In this document: piece by piece, positions 39,701 through 47,586 of the stretch
How positions within the stretch are numbered: the first letter of the stretch is position 1
How the letters are laid out: every line of letters starts with the position of its first letter
From: Dactylosporangium sp040605635
GTDB taxonomy: Bacteria > Actinomycetota > Actinomycetes > Mycobacteriales > Micromonosporaceae
Reading direction: 5' to 3'
Length of the DNA stretch: 64,000 nt
Assembly (NCBI RefSeq): GCF_040605635.1
Contig: NZ_JBEXDG010000004.1
Location: 256,394-320,393 of the forward strand
The notes under the pieces: generated by a model
What the model was told of the DNA's origin: nothing
The model's input: the letters and a program-made list of their open reading frames with translations, nothing else
The model's database searches: none
Position numbers and translations under genes: made by a program

Positions 39701-41338
39701 CTAACCCTCCCCGGGCATCCGGGTGATGATCGTGAACCCGCCGGCCGGGACGAGGGCCCGGATCCGGCCGGCCGTCGTCGTGTAGTGCTCCAGTTCCTCG
39801 CCGCCGGGGTCGTTGACGGTCACGGTGGCGGCGCCGTCGCCGGGCATGTCGACGTCGCAGATCCTGGTGCTCGTCGCGATGCTGCGCAGGAGCGTCACCC
39901 GCGCCTCGGTCCGCGGGTCGCGCAGCGTCCGGCAGCGCACCTCGGCGTCGTCGCGGCAGCTCCCGGGGGCCGCGGACGTGTCGGGGTCGGTCTCGGTGAT
40001 CCGCGCGACCGCCGCCGCGTGCGGGTCGGCGTCCAGGGCGAGCATCGCCAGGAGTCCGTGGATCGTGGACTCCGCGCCCGCGTCGCGGTGCACGACGCCG
40101 CGCCGGCCGAGCTGCCGCGGCGAGCCGTCGACGATGTCCACGCCGTCGTAGGTGCGGCCGGTCGCCGGGTCATACATGGGCGCCCCGGCCGGGTTGTTGC
40201 CGAAGAACCACGACCCGGCGATGCCGGCCAGGGTCGACAGCGCCGGACGGCCCGTCACCCTCGCCGTCGCGAGGAGCGACTCGACGCGGGACTGCGCGCC
40301 GTACGACAGCTGCACCCCGTCGATCGTGAGTGCCTCCCGCGAGCCGGGCACCGCGACCCGCAGGTTGTCCGGGCCGCCCTCCACCAGCAGGTGCGGGGTG
40401 AACGACGCCGCGTCCGCCAGGGCCGCGTCCCGGGCCGCCAGGTCACCGGCGACCTCGTAGACGCGGGCCAGCCCGGCGGGCGCCAGCCCGGCCCACGCGT
40501 GCCAGGCGCTGCGTGACAGGGCGCACGGCAGCACCGCCCCGAACGGCCACGTCCACGGGGTGCCCGTCCGCATCGCCGTGACACCCTCCGCGAGCTGCTC
40601 CAGGAGCTTCCGCGCGTCGTCGTCGCCGCTGCAGCCGGTGTACGCGCAAAGTCCGAGCAACGCCTCACCGGTGAGGTCGGCACCGTCGCCGATCAGCCAT
40701 GCGGGCGTGGCCGACTCCTCGACGACGCGCCACTGGCCGTACCGTGGCAGCACCTGACGGCTGATGGCGCTCATCGCCAACCGGAGGCGCCGCCGCAGGA
40801 ACGCCGCGAAGTCCGGGTCACCCTGCTCATCGGTGCGGAACGCCGCGTAGCCCTCACCCAGTGCCCACACCGTGCGGGCCAGCCACGCCGACTCGCCGCT
40901 GTCGGACGGGTCGGGGCTCTCCGCGGGGATGCCGCTGCGGTTGAGGGTGCCGTCCGGCTGCTGCCACAGCACGACGTTGCCGTGCGCCTGGTCGTCGGGG
41001 TCGTCGTGCACCGTCTGCAGGAAGCACAGGCCGCGCAGCAGCTGCCGGGCCGCGTCGCGGCTGGTGCCGGTGCCGGTCGCGCGCCAGTGCCGCAGGTAGA
41101 CGACGGCGGCGCGGGCGATGTCGTCGGCGTTGAACGCGCCCTGGGTGTAGTGGCCGGTGTCGGGGTCGGCGGGCCCGCCGCCGACGGGGAGGTAGCTGCC
41201 GTCCGGGAGCCGCTCCGCGTAGGTCCACACGACCTCGACTGCGGGCTCCTCGGCCAGCCGGTACGTCGTGTGCCCCGGCTGCGGCGGCGGGGTGACGCGG
41301 ACCCGCAACGAGTCCAGATGCGCAAGGTTCGTCAGCAC
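39701..41338 (-). CDS. Uncharacterised protein, possible six-hairpin (alpha/alpha) glycosidase-like fold
   Basis: 545 residues from GTG 41338 (VLTNLAHLDSL); the frame could start at TTG 41359. Not recognised as a named family. Helical, Trp/Tyr-rich repeats (AAVVYLRHWRATG, SAWLARTVWALGEGYAAF, AWHAWAGLAPAGLARVYEV) look like an (alpha/alpha) toroid of glycoside hydrolases or epimerases; the stretch WFFGNNPAGAPMYDPATG and DAGAESTIHGLLAML near 360-420 resemble substrate-loop motifs of such enzymes. A ~90-residue beta-rich C-terminus follows (VTVNDPGGEELEHYTT). No signal peptide, so it would act in the cytoplasm. Upstream of and close to the fluC pair (10 bases). Confidence 0.6.
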   Translation of the reverse strand: MLTNLAHLDSLRVRVTPPPQPGHTTYRLAEEPAVEVVWTYAERLPDGSYLPVGGGPADPDTGHYTQGAFNADDIARAAVVYLRHWRATGTGTSRDAARQLLRGLCFLQTVHDDPDDQAHGNVVLWQQPDGTLNRSGIPAESPDPSDSGESAWLARTVWALGEGYAAFRTDEQGDPDFAAFLRRRLRLAMSAISRQVLPRYGQWRVVEESATPAWLIGDGADLTGEALLGLCAYTGCSGDDDARKLLEQLAEGVTAMRTGTPWTWPFGAVLPCALSRSAWHAWAGLAPAGLARVYEVAGDLAARDAALADAASFTPHLLVEGGPDNLRVAVPGSREALTIDGVQLSYGAQSRVESLLATARVTGRPALSTLAGIAGSWFFGNNPAGAPMYDPATGRTYDGVDIVDGSPRQLGRRGVVHRDAGAESTIHGLLAMLALDADPHAAAVARITETDPDTSAAPGSCRDDAEVRCRTLRDPRTEARVTLLRSIATSTRICDVDMPGDGAATVTVNDPGGEELEHYTTTAGRIRALVPAGGFTIITRMPGEG

Positions 41339-41396
41339 GGCGCGCGAGCTACCCGACAAATCCGGCTTTATGCGGTTGTCCCGACGCGCCGGGCCT

Positions 41397-42023
41397 TCAG
41401 CGGAAGGCGAGGAGGGCCTGGCGGCTCGGCTCCAGGACCATGACCTTGTACGGGCAGGCCCGGTCGGTGATCGCCTCGTAGGCCTTGACCGCGCGTTCGG
41501 CGGCGTCCAGCGACTGCGCGAGGGGTGTCTGGCCCTTGCCCTTGTTGCGGAACAGCGCGCCGTAGAACGCCGAGCAGAACACCGTGCCTTCGTGCCAGCC
41601 GACCCGCGTCGACGTGCCGATGTAGACGATCTCGCCGTGCAGGCAGTCGCGGATCGCCTTCTGCCATGCGCCGATGCCCGTCTTGCAGCCGTCGGCGAGG
41701 ACGGTGCTGGCGTTGAGCCCGTGCCCGCGTTCGGCGGAGTAGTCCCCGAGCTCCTCCAGGGCGAGCGTGGTCCTGCCGTCGCTGCTGCTGAACGTCGGGG
41801 TCTCGGCGTGGTCGCCGTGTGCCATCACGTGCAGCACGTCGCAGGCGGCGGTGAACGCGGCGAAGATCGTGTCCGGGTCGCGGGAGCGCACGAAGTCGAT
41901 GTCCACGATCGGGTCCGGCAGGCCCGCGTTGATGCTCTGCAGCGTCGACTGCACGAACGCCATCGAGGCGTCGAACGACTGGTCCAACCCGATGTCGAGC
42001 AGGTTCACCCGCCGATTGCGCAT
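41397..42023 (-). CDS. Small CHAT/caspase-like cysteine protease-fold protein
   Basis: 208 residues from ATG 42023. The arrangement fits the caspase-like CHAT fold: a buried strand ending in the catalytic His (DVLHVMAHGDH, His69), then an exposed loop, then a strand ending in the Cys (STVLADGCKTG, Cys113), then GEIVYIGTSTRVGWHEGTVF and FCSAFYGALF, which parallel the VIGS...F..FY..L pattern of CHAT domains. Usual CHAT proteins are large and carry repeats; this one is a bare domain. A cytoplasmic regulatory or defence protease is possible, but activity and partner are unknown. The SAM methyltransferase gene lies 31 bases upstream on the same strand. Confidence 0.55.
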   Translation of the reverse strand: MRNRRVNLLDIGLDQSFDASMAFVQSTLQSINAGLPDPIVDIDFVRSRDPDTIFAAFTAACDVLHVMAHGDHAETPTFSSSDGRTTLALEELGDYSAERGHGLNASTVLADGCKTGIGAWQKAIRDCLHGEIVYIGTSTRVGWHEGTVFCSAFYGALFRNKGKGQTPLAQSLDAAERAVKAYEAITDRACPYKVMVLEPSRQALLAFR

Positions 42024-42054
42024 CAACACATTTTGGTGGCGTCCACCCGCCGTG

Positions 42055-42801
42055 TCAGTCCTGCAGCAGTGGCTTCTCCCACACCGAGACGTGCTGGGCG
42101 CTGTCGCTGGTGAAGGGCTCCTGCTGCCAGTTCGCCCAGCGGGCCTTCGGGTGCAGGCCGGCCATCTGCGCCATCAGGTCGAGCTCGGCGGGCCACACGT
42201 AGCGGAACGGGATCGACCGGAAGCCGCCGCGCCCGCCCGAGATCTCGACGTAGTTGGAGCTCATCGACTGGGTGGCGACGTCGTACAGGTCGTAGGCCCA
42301 GCGGGTCTCGCCGACCATGAACGGCACCACGTCCTGCCCCGGCGGCAGCCGGCGCAGGTCGGGCATCATGACCTCGACGGCGAACCGGCCGCCCGGCTGC
42401 AGGTGCGCGGCGACGTTGCGGAAGCACGCGACCTGCGCCGCCTGCGTCGTCAGGTTCATGATGGTGTTGAAGACCAGGTACGCCACGGAGAACGACGCGT
42501 CGACCCGGGCCGTCGCGAAGTCCCCGATCGTCACGCCGATCGCGTCGCCGCCGGGCTTCTCCCGCAGTCTCGCCACCATCGCCCGGGACATGTCGATGCC
42601 GTGCACGGGCACCCCGCGGGCGGCCAGCGGCAGCGCGATGCGGCCCGTGCCGATGCCCAGCTCGAGAGCCCGCCCGCCGTCGGCGAGCTGCACGAGGGTG
42701 TCGACGGCCGGCTGCACGACCGCGGGGTCCGCCATCTCCCTCGACGACTCGTCGTACCGGGCCGCGACCCGCTCCCCGAAATAGCCGTCCTGATCGATCA
42801 T
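42055..42801 (-). CDS. Class I SAM-dependent methyltransferase
   Basis: 248 residues. Motif I ALELGIGTGRIALPLAARG, acidic loop VHGIDMS, motif after DFATARVDASFSVAYLVFNT, and post-core LQPGGRFAVEVMMPDLRRLP: a Methyltransf_25-like small-molecule methylase. The last third (SSNYVEISGGRGGFRSIPFRY, WPAELDLMAQMAG) is the family's substrate-side beta region. Substrate not evident. It is followed at 31 bases by the CHAT-like gene, with which it may form a unit. Confidence 0.88.
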   Translation of the reverse strand: MIDQDGYFGERVAARYDESSREMADPAVVQPAVDTLVQLADGGRALELGIGTGRIALPLAARGVPVHGIDMSRAMVARLREKPGGDAIGVTIGDFATARVDASFSVAYLVFNTIMNLTTQAAQVACFRNVAAHLQPGGRFAVEVMMPDLRRLPPGQDVVPFMVGETRWAYDLYDVATQSMSSNYVEISGGRGGFRSIPFRYVWPAELDLMAQMAGLHPKARWANWQQEPFTSDSAQHVSVWEKPLLQD

Positions 42802-42874
42802 CGCCGGACCCTATCGCGCCGCCCGGTTTCGCCGGTTGCGGGGCCCGTTTCCGTTCTCGCCCGGCGCCGCGGAG

Positions 42875-42907
42875 GGCCGTGCCGGCGACAGTGGCGCCGG
42901 CACGGCC
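42875..42907 (-). terminator. Hairpin terminator after the ABC exporter operon
   Basis: Perfect 12-bp arms GGCCGTGCCGGC / GCCGGCACGGCC with a 9-base loop, 7 bases beyond the stop of the last ABC gene (minus strand). Confidence 0.85.
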
Positions 42908-42913
42908 GTGCGG

Positions 42914-44893
42914 TCAGTCGACCTCGACCGCCGCCGCGGCGAACTGGGCGGAGTAGAGGCGGGCGTAGGCGCCGCCGGAGGCGAGCAGCGACGTGTGGGT
43001 GCCCTGCTCGACGATCGTGCCGTGCTCCATCACGAGGATGAGGTCGGCGTCGCGGATGGTGGACAGGCGGTGCGCGATGACGAAGCTGGTCCGGCCGGCC
43101 CGCAGGGTGCTCATCGCGCGCTGGATCAGGACCTCGGTGCGGGTGTCGACGGAGCTGGTGGCCTCGTCGAGGATGAGGATCGTCGGCTCGGCGAGGAACG
43201 CCCGGGCGATCGTGATGAGCTGCTTCTCGCCCGCCGAGACGCCGGCGCCCTCCTCGTCGATGACGGTGTCGTAGCCGTCGGGGAGGGTGCGGACGAAGCG
43301 GTCCGCGTGGGCGGTCTCGGCCGCGGCGACGATCTTGTCCTGCGTCGGGTGGTCGGCGCCGTAGGCGAGGTTCTCCGCGATGGTGCCCTGGAAGAGCCAC
43401 GTGTCCTGCAGGACCATGCCGATCTGCTCGCGCAGGTCGTCGCGGGTCATCGTGGCGATGTCGACGTCGTCGAGCAGGATGCGCCCGGCCGTGAGGTCGT
43501 AGAAGCGCATGACGAGGTTGACCAGCGTGGTCTTGCCGGCGCCGGTGGGGCCGACGATCGCGACCGTCTGGCCGGGCTCGACGGTGAGGGTGAGGTCCTC
43601 GATGAGCGGTTCGTCCGGGTTGTACCGGAAGGAGACGCCCTCGAAGGTCACCTTGCCGCGCACCTGGGCGGGCCGCGACGGCTTGACCGGATCGGGGGAC
43701 TGCTCGGCGGCGTCGAGCAGCTGGAACACCCGCTCGGCGGAGGCCACCCCGGACTGCACCAGGTTGGCCATGCTCGCGACCTGGGTCAGCGGCTGGCTGA
43801 ACTGGCGCGAGTACTGGATGAACGCCTGCACGTCGCCCAGCGACAGCGACCCGGACGCGACGCGCAGGCCGCCGACGACGGCGACGAGCACGTAGTTGAG
43901 GTTGCCGATGAACATCATCGCGGGCTGGATGAGACCCGAGATGAACTGTGCCTGGAACGACGCGGTGTACAGCGCCTCGTTGTGCTCCTCGAACGTCTTC
44001 GAGGCCTCCGCCTGCCGGCCGAAGATCTTCACCACGGAGTGGCCGGTGAACATCTCCTCGATGTGCCCGTTGAGCTTGCCGGTGCTGGCCCACTGCCGGA
44101 CGAACTGCGGCTGCGACCGCTTGCCGATGCGCATCGTGACCAGCACCGACACCGGCACCGTCACCAGGGCGATGATCGCGAGCAGCGGCGAGATCCAGAA
44201 CATCATGCCGAGGACCCCGACGATGGTCAGCAGCGACGTGAGCAGCATGCTCAGCGACTGCTGCAGGGTCATCGCGATGTTGTCGGTGTCGTTGGTGGCG
44301 CGGCTGAGGACCTCGCCGCGCGGCTGCTGGTCGAAGTAGCTCAGCGGCAGCCGGGACAGCTTCGCCGAGACCTGCGCGCGCAGGCGGTAGACGGTGCGCT
44401 GCACGACGACCGTGGTGAGCCGGGCCTGGAGCAGGCCGAGGATCCAGGCGCCGAGATAGATCACGGCGACCCACAGCAGGACCCGCTCGAGCCGGTCGAA
44501 GTCGATGCCGCGCCCCGGCACGACGTGGTCCATCGCGGCGAGCAGATCGGCGAAGCGGTCCTGCCCGCGCTCCCGCGCCCCCGCGACGGCGTCGGCCTTG
44601 CTGATGCCCGCGGGCAGCCCACGGCCGACGATGCCCTCGAAGATGACGTCGGTGGCGTGGCCGAGCAGCCGCGGCCCGACGACGGACAGCACGACACTGC
44701 CGATGCCGAAGACCAGCACCGCCGCGATCAGCGCCCGGTCAGGGGCGAGCATCCGCAGCAGCCGCTTGCTGGAGCCCTTGAAATCCTCCAGCTTCGCCGG
44801 CGGCCCGCCGGCACCCATCATCATCCGTCCGGGTCCGAACGCGGGCGGCGTCGGCCGTGACCCGCCACCAGCGGGCCGTCCAGGTCCGGTCAT
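42914..44893 (-). CDS. ABC exporter half-transporter B (heterodimer, canonical Walker B)
   Basis: 659 residues from ATG 44893. A Gly/Pro/Met-rich N-terminal tail, six membrane helices (about 50-345) with the long coupling helix LSYFDQQPRGEVLSRATNDTD written in parts, then the ATPase domain: Walker A GPTGAGKTT, Q-loop MVLQDTWLF, Walker B ILILDEATSS with catalytic Glu, H-loop IAHRLS. The signature is VSAGEKQ instead of LSGGQ. Together with the partner (intact signature, Asp for Glu in Walker B) this makes one consensus and one degenerate ATP site, as in TM287/288-type heterodimers. Start overlaps the stop of mini-ORF 2 (ATGA). Confidence 0.92.
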   Translation of the reverse strand: MTGPGRPAGGGSRPTPPAFGPGRMMMGAGGPPAKLEDFKGSSKRLLRMLAPDRALIAAVLVFGIGSVVLSVVGPRLLGHATDVIFEGIVGRGLPAGISKADAVAGARERGQDRFADLLAAMDHVVPGRGIDFDRLERVLLWVAVIYLGAWILGLLQARLTTVVVQRTVYRLRAQVSAKLSRLPLSYFDQQPRGEVLSRATNDTDNIAMTLQQSLSMLLTSLLTIVGVLGMMFWISPLLAIIALVTVPVSVLVTMRIGKRSQPQFVRQWASTGKLNGHIEEMFTGHSVVKIFGRQAEASKTFEEHNEALYTASFQAQFISGLIQPAMMFIGNLNYVLVAVVGGLRVASGSLSLGDVQAFIQYSRQFSQPLTQVASMANLVQSGVASAERVFQLLDAAEQSPDPVKPSRPAQVRGKVTFEGVSFRYNPDEPLIEDLTLTVEPGQTVAIVGPTGAGKTTLVNLVMRFYDLTAGRILLDDVDIATMTRDDLREQIGMVLQDTWLFQGTIAENLAYGADHPTQDKIVAAAETAHADRFVRTLPDGYDTVIDEEGAGVSAGEKQLITIARAFLAEPTILILDEATSSVDTRTEVLIQRAMSTLRAGRTSFVIAHRLSTIRDADLILVMEHGTIVEQGTHTSLLASGGAYARLYSAQFAAAAVEVD

Positions 44894-44982
44894 GCTGCCG
44901 CCTCCGCTGCGCTCCGGCGCCCGCCTGACCCAGGACCGAGCATCCGATGCCCGGTTGTTCCGCTTCGCTCCACACCGGTCAT
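44890..44982 (-). CDS. Mini-ORF 2, 30-residue peptide in the 89-bp duplication
   Basis: ATG 44982 overlaps the stop of mini-ORF 1, and its TGA overlaps the ABC start at 44893, both as ATGA. The peptide starts MTGVERSGTTGHRML and ends RRSAAEAAA; it differs from mini-ORF 1 in one residue near the end. Composition is hydrophilic. Whether it is a product or only keeps translation coupled is open. Confidence 0.4.
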   Translation of the reverse strand: MTGVERSGTTGHRMLGPGSGGRRSAAEAAA

Positions 44983-45068
44983 GCTGTCGCCTCCGCTGCG
45001 CTCCGGCGCCCGCCTGACCCAGGACCGAGCATCCGATGCCCGGTTGTTCCGCTTCGCTCCACACCGGT
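44891..45068. repeat. Two tandem copies of an 89-bp segment between two ABC genes
   Basis: CATGCTG recurs at 44891, 44980 and 45069, each 89 bp apart. The two full copies differ at one base (GCTGCCGCC versus GCTGTCGCC). The unit contains GGAGCGCAGCGGAGG and GGAGCGAAGCGGAAC on the minus strand, two versions of one motif. Without the duplication the two ABC genes would overlap directly by ATGA. Confidence 0.9.
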
Positions 45069-45071
45069 CAT
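44979..45071 (-). CDS. Mini-ORF 1, 30-residue peptide in the 89-bp duplication
   Basis: ATG 45071 overlaps the stop of the upstream ABC gene (ATGA) and its own TGA overlaps the ATG of mini-ORF 2. The peptide starts MTGVERSGTTGHRML and ends RRSAAEATA. Ribosomes finishing the first ABC gene could re-initiate here and pass through both mini-ORFs to the second ABC gene. Confidence 0.4.
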   Translation of the reverse strand: MTGVERSGTTGHRMLGPGSGGRRSAAEATA

Positions 45072-46804
45072 GCTGCCGCCTCCTGCTCGGTGAGCTGGGA
45101 GAGGACGATCTCGCGGTAGGTCGCGTTGTCGTCCATCAGCTCGGAATGGGTGCCCGTGCCGACCACGCGGCCCTCGTCGAGCACGACGATGGTCTGCGCG
45201 TCGCGGATCGTGCTGACCCGCTGAGCGACGATGACGACCGTCGCGTCGGCGATCTCGGCGCGCAGCGCGTCGCGCAGCGCCGCGTCGGTCGCGTAGTCCA
45301 GGGCGGAGAACGAGTCGTCGAAGAGATACACCTCGGGCCGCGCGACCAGGGTCCGGGCGATGGCGAGCCGCTGCCGCTGCCCGCCGGAGACGTTGGTGCC
45401 GCCCTGCGCGATCGGCGCATCGAGGGCCTCGGGCATCGCCCGCACGAAGTCGTCGGCCTGCGCGACCTCCAAGGCCCGCCACAGCTCGGCGTCGGTCGCG
45501 TCGGGCCGGCCGTAGCGCAGGTTGGACGCGACGGTGCCGGAGAAGAGGTACGGCTTCTGCGGCACCATGCTCACGGTCGCCGAGAGCAGCGCCGGGTCGA
45601 TGTCGCGCACGTCGACGCCGTCGACGAGGACGGTGCCGCCGGTCGCGTCCATGAGCCGGGGGACCAGGTTGAGCAGCGTGGTCTTGCCGGCGCCGGTGCT
45701 GCCGATGATCGCCGTGGTCTCCCCGGGGCGGGCGGCGAGGTCGATGCCGCTGAGCACCGGCGACTCCGCGCCCGGATACCGGAACTCGACACCGCGCAGC
45801 TCCAGCTCGCCCCGGCGGGGGAGCACGGTGACCGCCTTCGCCGGCGCCACGACGCTCGACCCGGTGGTCAGGACCTCCTGGATGCGCTCGGCGCACACCT
45901 CGGCCCGCGGGATCATGACGAACATGAACGTCGCCATCATGACCGCCATGAGGATCTGCATCAGGTAGCTCAGGAACGCGGTCAGCGCGCCGACCTGCAT
46001 GCCGCCGCTGTCGATGCGGTGCGCGCCGAACCACAGCACGAGGATGCTGGAGGCGTTGACGACGAGCATCACGGTCGGGAACATCAGCGACATCAGCCGG
46101 CCGACGGCGAGGGAGACGTCGCGCAGGTCGCCGTTGGTCCTGGCGAACCGGACCCGCTCGTGCTCGTCGCGGACGAAGGCGCGGATGACCCGGATGCCGG
46201 TGATCTGCTCGCGGATGACCCGGTTGACCAGGTCGATGCGCTCCTGCATGGTGCGGAACAGGGGCCGCATCCGGACCACGATGACGGCGATGACCCCGAT
46301 CAGGATCGGCACCACGACCAGCAGCAGCGCGGAGAGCGGCACGTCCTGCACGAGCGCGAGGATGATGCCGCCGACGCACATGATCGGTGCGGACACCATC
46401 AGTGTGAAGGTCATCAGCACCAGCATCTGGACCTGCTGGATGTCGTTGGTGGTGCGGGTGATCAGCGACGGCGCGCCGAACTGCCCGACCTCCCGCGTGG
46501 ACAGCACCTGCACATGGGCGAAGATGCCGGCCCGCACGTCGCGCCCGAGCGCCATCGCGGTGCGGGCGCCGTAGTAGACCGCGGCGGCGGAGCAGACGAT
46601 CTGCACGAGCGTGACGGCGAGCATCCAGCCGCCGATGCGCATGATGTAGTCGGTGTCGCCCTTGACCACGCCGCCGTCGATGATGTCGGCGTTGAGCGTC
46701 GGCAGGTAGAGCGTCGCAGTGGTCTGCACCAGCTGCAGCAGCACGATGAGCCAGATCGTCCTGCGATACGGTCCCAGATAGGTCTTGAGTAGTTGGATGA
46801 GCAT
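45068..46804 (-). CDS. ABC exporter half-transporter A (degenerate Walker B)
   Basis: 578 residues from ATG 46804, 2 bases after the TetR stop. Six membrane helices in residues ~15-300, then the ATPase domain: Walker A GSTGAGKTT, Q-loop MVPQKPYLF, intact signature NVSGGQRQR, Walker B VYLFDDSFSALD, where Asp replaces the catalytic Glu, and VAQRVS, where Gln replaces the H-loop His. It therefore contributes the non-hydrolysing half of an asymmetric exporter with the other ABC protein. Multidrug or lipid export is the common role; the TetR gene ahead of it suggests drug-inducible expression. Confidence 0.92.
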   Translation of the reverse strand: MLIQLLKTYLGPYRRTIWLIVLLQLVQTTATLYLPTLNADIIDGGVVKGDTDYIMRIGGWMLAVTLVQIVCSAAAVYYGARTAMALGRDVRAGIFAHVQVLSTREVGQFGAPSLITRTTNDIQQVQMLVLMTFTLMVSAPIMCVGGIILALVQDVPLSALLLVVVPILIGVIAVIVVRMRPLFRTMQERIDLVNRVIREQITGIRVIRAFVRDEHERVRFARTNGDLRDVSLAVGRLMSLMFPTVMLVVNASSILVLWFGAHRIDSGGMQVGALTAFLSYLMQILMAVMMATFMFVMIPRAEVCAERIQEVLTTGSSVVAPAKAVTVLPRRGELELRGVEFRYPGAESPVLSGIDLAARPGETTAIIGSTGAGKTTLLNLVPRLMDATGGTVLVDGVDVRDIDPALLSATVSMVPQKPYLFSGTVASNLRYGRPDATDAELWRALEVAQADDFVRAMPEALDAPIAQGGTNVSGGQRQRLAIARTLVARPEVYLFDDSFSALDYATDAALRDALRAEIADATVVIVAQRVSTIRDAQTIVVLDEGRVVGTGTHSELMDDNATYREIVLSQLTEQEAAA

Positions 46805-46806
46805 CG

Positions 46807-47436
46807 TCAGGCGTCTCCCCCGGAGATGTCGGTCGGGCGGACCAGCAGGCCGTCCAGCAGGACGGCGACCACGCCGTCGGCGTCGAGCGCGTCGGGCTCG
46901 GCCAGCTCGGGCCGGACCGTCGCGATGACGAGGAGCACGAGCAGTCCGGCGGTGGTGGCCGGGCTGCGTCGCAGCAGTGCGCGGTCGGGCGCGATGATCG
47001 CCTCGACCGCCTCGGTCAGTCGCCGCCGGCCCTCCATCAGCTCCTCGACCTGCCGCCGCCCGGTCTCCATTGGCAGCGTGCGGGCGACCATCATGAGCTG
47101 GACGTTCTCCTCGAACCGGCGCAACAGGATCGTCGCCGCGTCGCTCATGCGCTCCCGCAGGGGTGCCCCCGGGTCGATCGCACTGAGCTGGCGCAGCACC
47201 ATCTCCTGGTCGAAGGCGGTGCCGAGCGAGGCGAGGATCAGCGACGCCTTGTCGGGGAAGACGCCGAAGATGGTGCCCTCGGCGACGCCCGCGGCCTCGG
47301 CGATCTGCTTCGTCGTGACCGCCGCGCCATGGGTGCGCAGCAGCGGGATGGTCGCGGCGATGATCGCCGCCCGCCGCTCGTCCGGCGACAACGCGGGAAC
47401 GCGCCGGCGGCGGGTCTGCACAGGCCGTTGGTTCAC
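46807..47436 (-). CDS. TetR-family repressor of the ABC exporter operon
   Basis: 209 residues from GTG 47436, with AAGG eight bases upstream. Helix-turn-helix VTTKQIAEAAGVAEGTIFGVF followed by a helical ligand domain. Two bases separate it from the ABC gene, so it heads the operon and almost surely regulates it. An imperfect 20-bp palindrome lies 13-32 bases before its start. Confidence 0.9.
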   Translation of the reverse strand: MNQRPVQTRRRRVPALSPDERRAAIIAATIPLLRTHGAAVTTKQIAEAAGVAEGTIFGVFPDKASLILASLGTAFDQEMVLRQLSAIDPGAPLRERMSDAATILLRRFEENVQLMMVARTLPMETGRRQVEELMEGRRRLTEAVEAIIAPDRALLRRSPATTAGLLVLLVIATVRPELAEPDALDADGVVAVLLDGLLVRPTDISGGDA

Positions 47437-47448
47437 GCCGACACCTTA

Positions 47449-47468
47449 ATGAGCGAGCACTCACTCGT
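47449..47468. promoter_or_regulatory. Imperfect palindrome ATGAGCGAGCACTCACTCGT, likely TetR operator
   Basis: Seven of ten positions are symmetric, with GAG/CTC half-sites in the style of TGAGTG...CACTCA operators of actinobacterial TetR exporters. It lies directly ahead of the TetR-ABC operon. Confidence 0.6.
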
Positions 47469-47586
47469 ACAACCGGATTTCACCGTGAGCGGAAGTTCGC
47501 ACCCGCACGGCAACCGAACACGATGACGCGGGCACCCCGGCGTCGGCGACGCTGAGGGGAGCACAGAGCGAAGCTGGGGGACCGAG

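Noticed and set aside
41339..41396. Fluoride riboswitch ahead of the operon ending in fluC genes
   Set aside because: The spacer upstream of the 545-residue gene is short and the conserved riboswitch core could not be recognised there or inside the operon.
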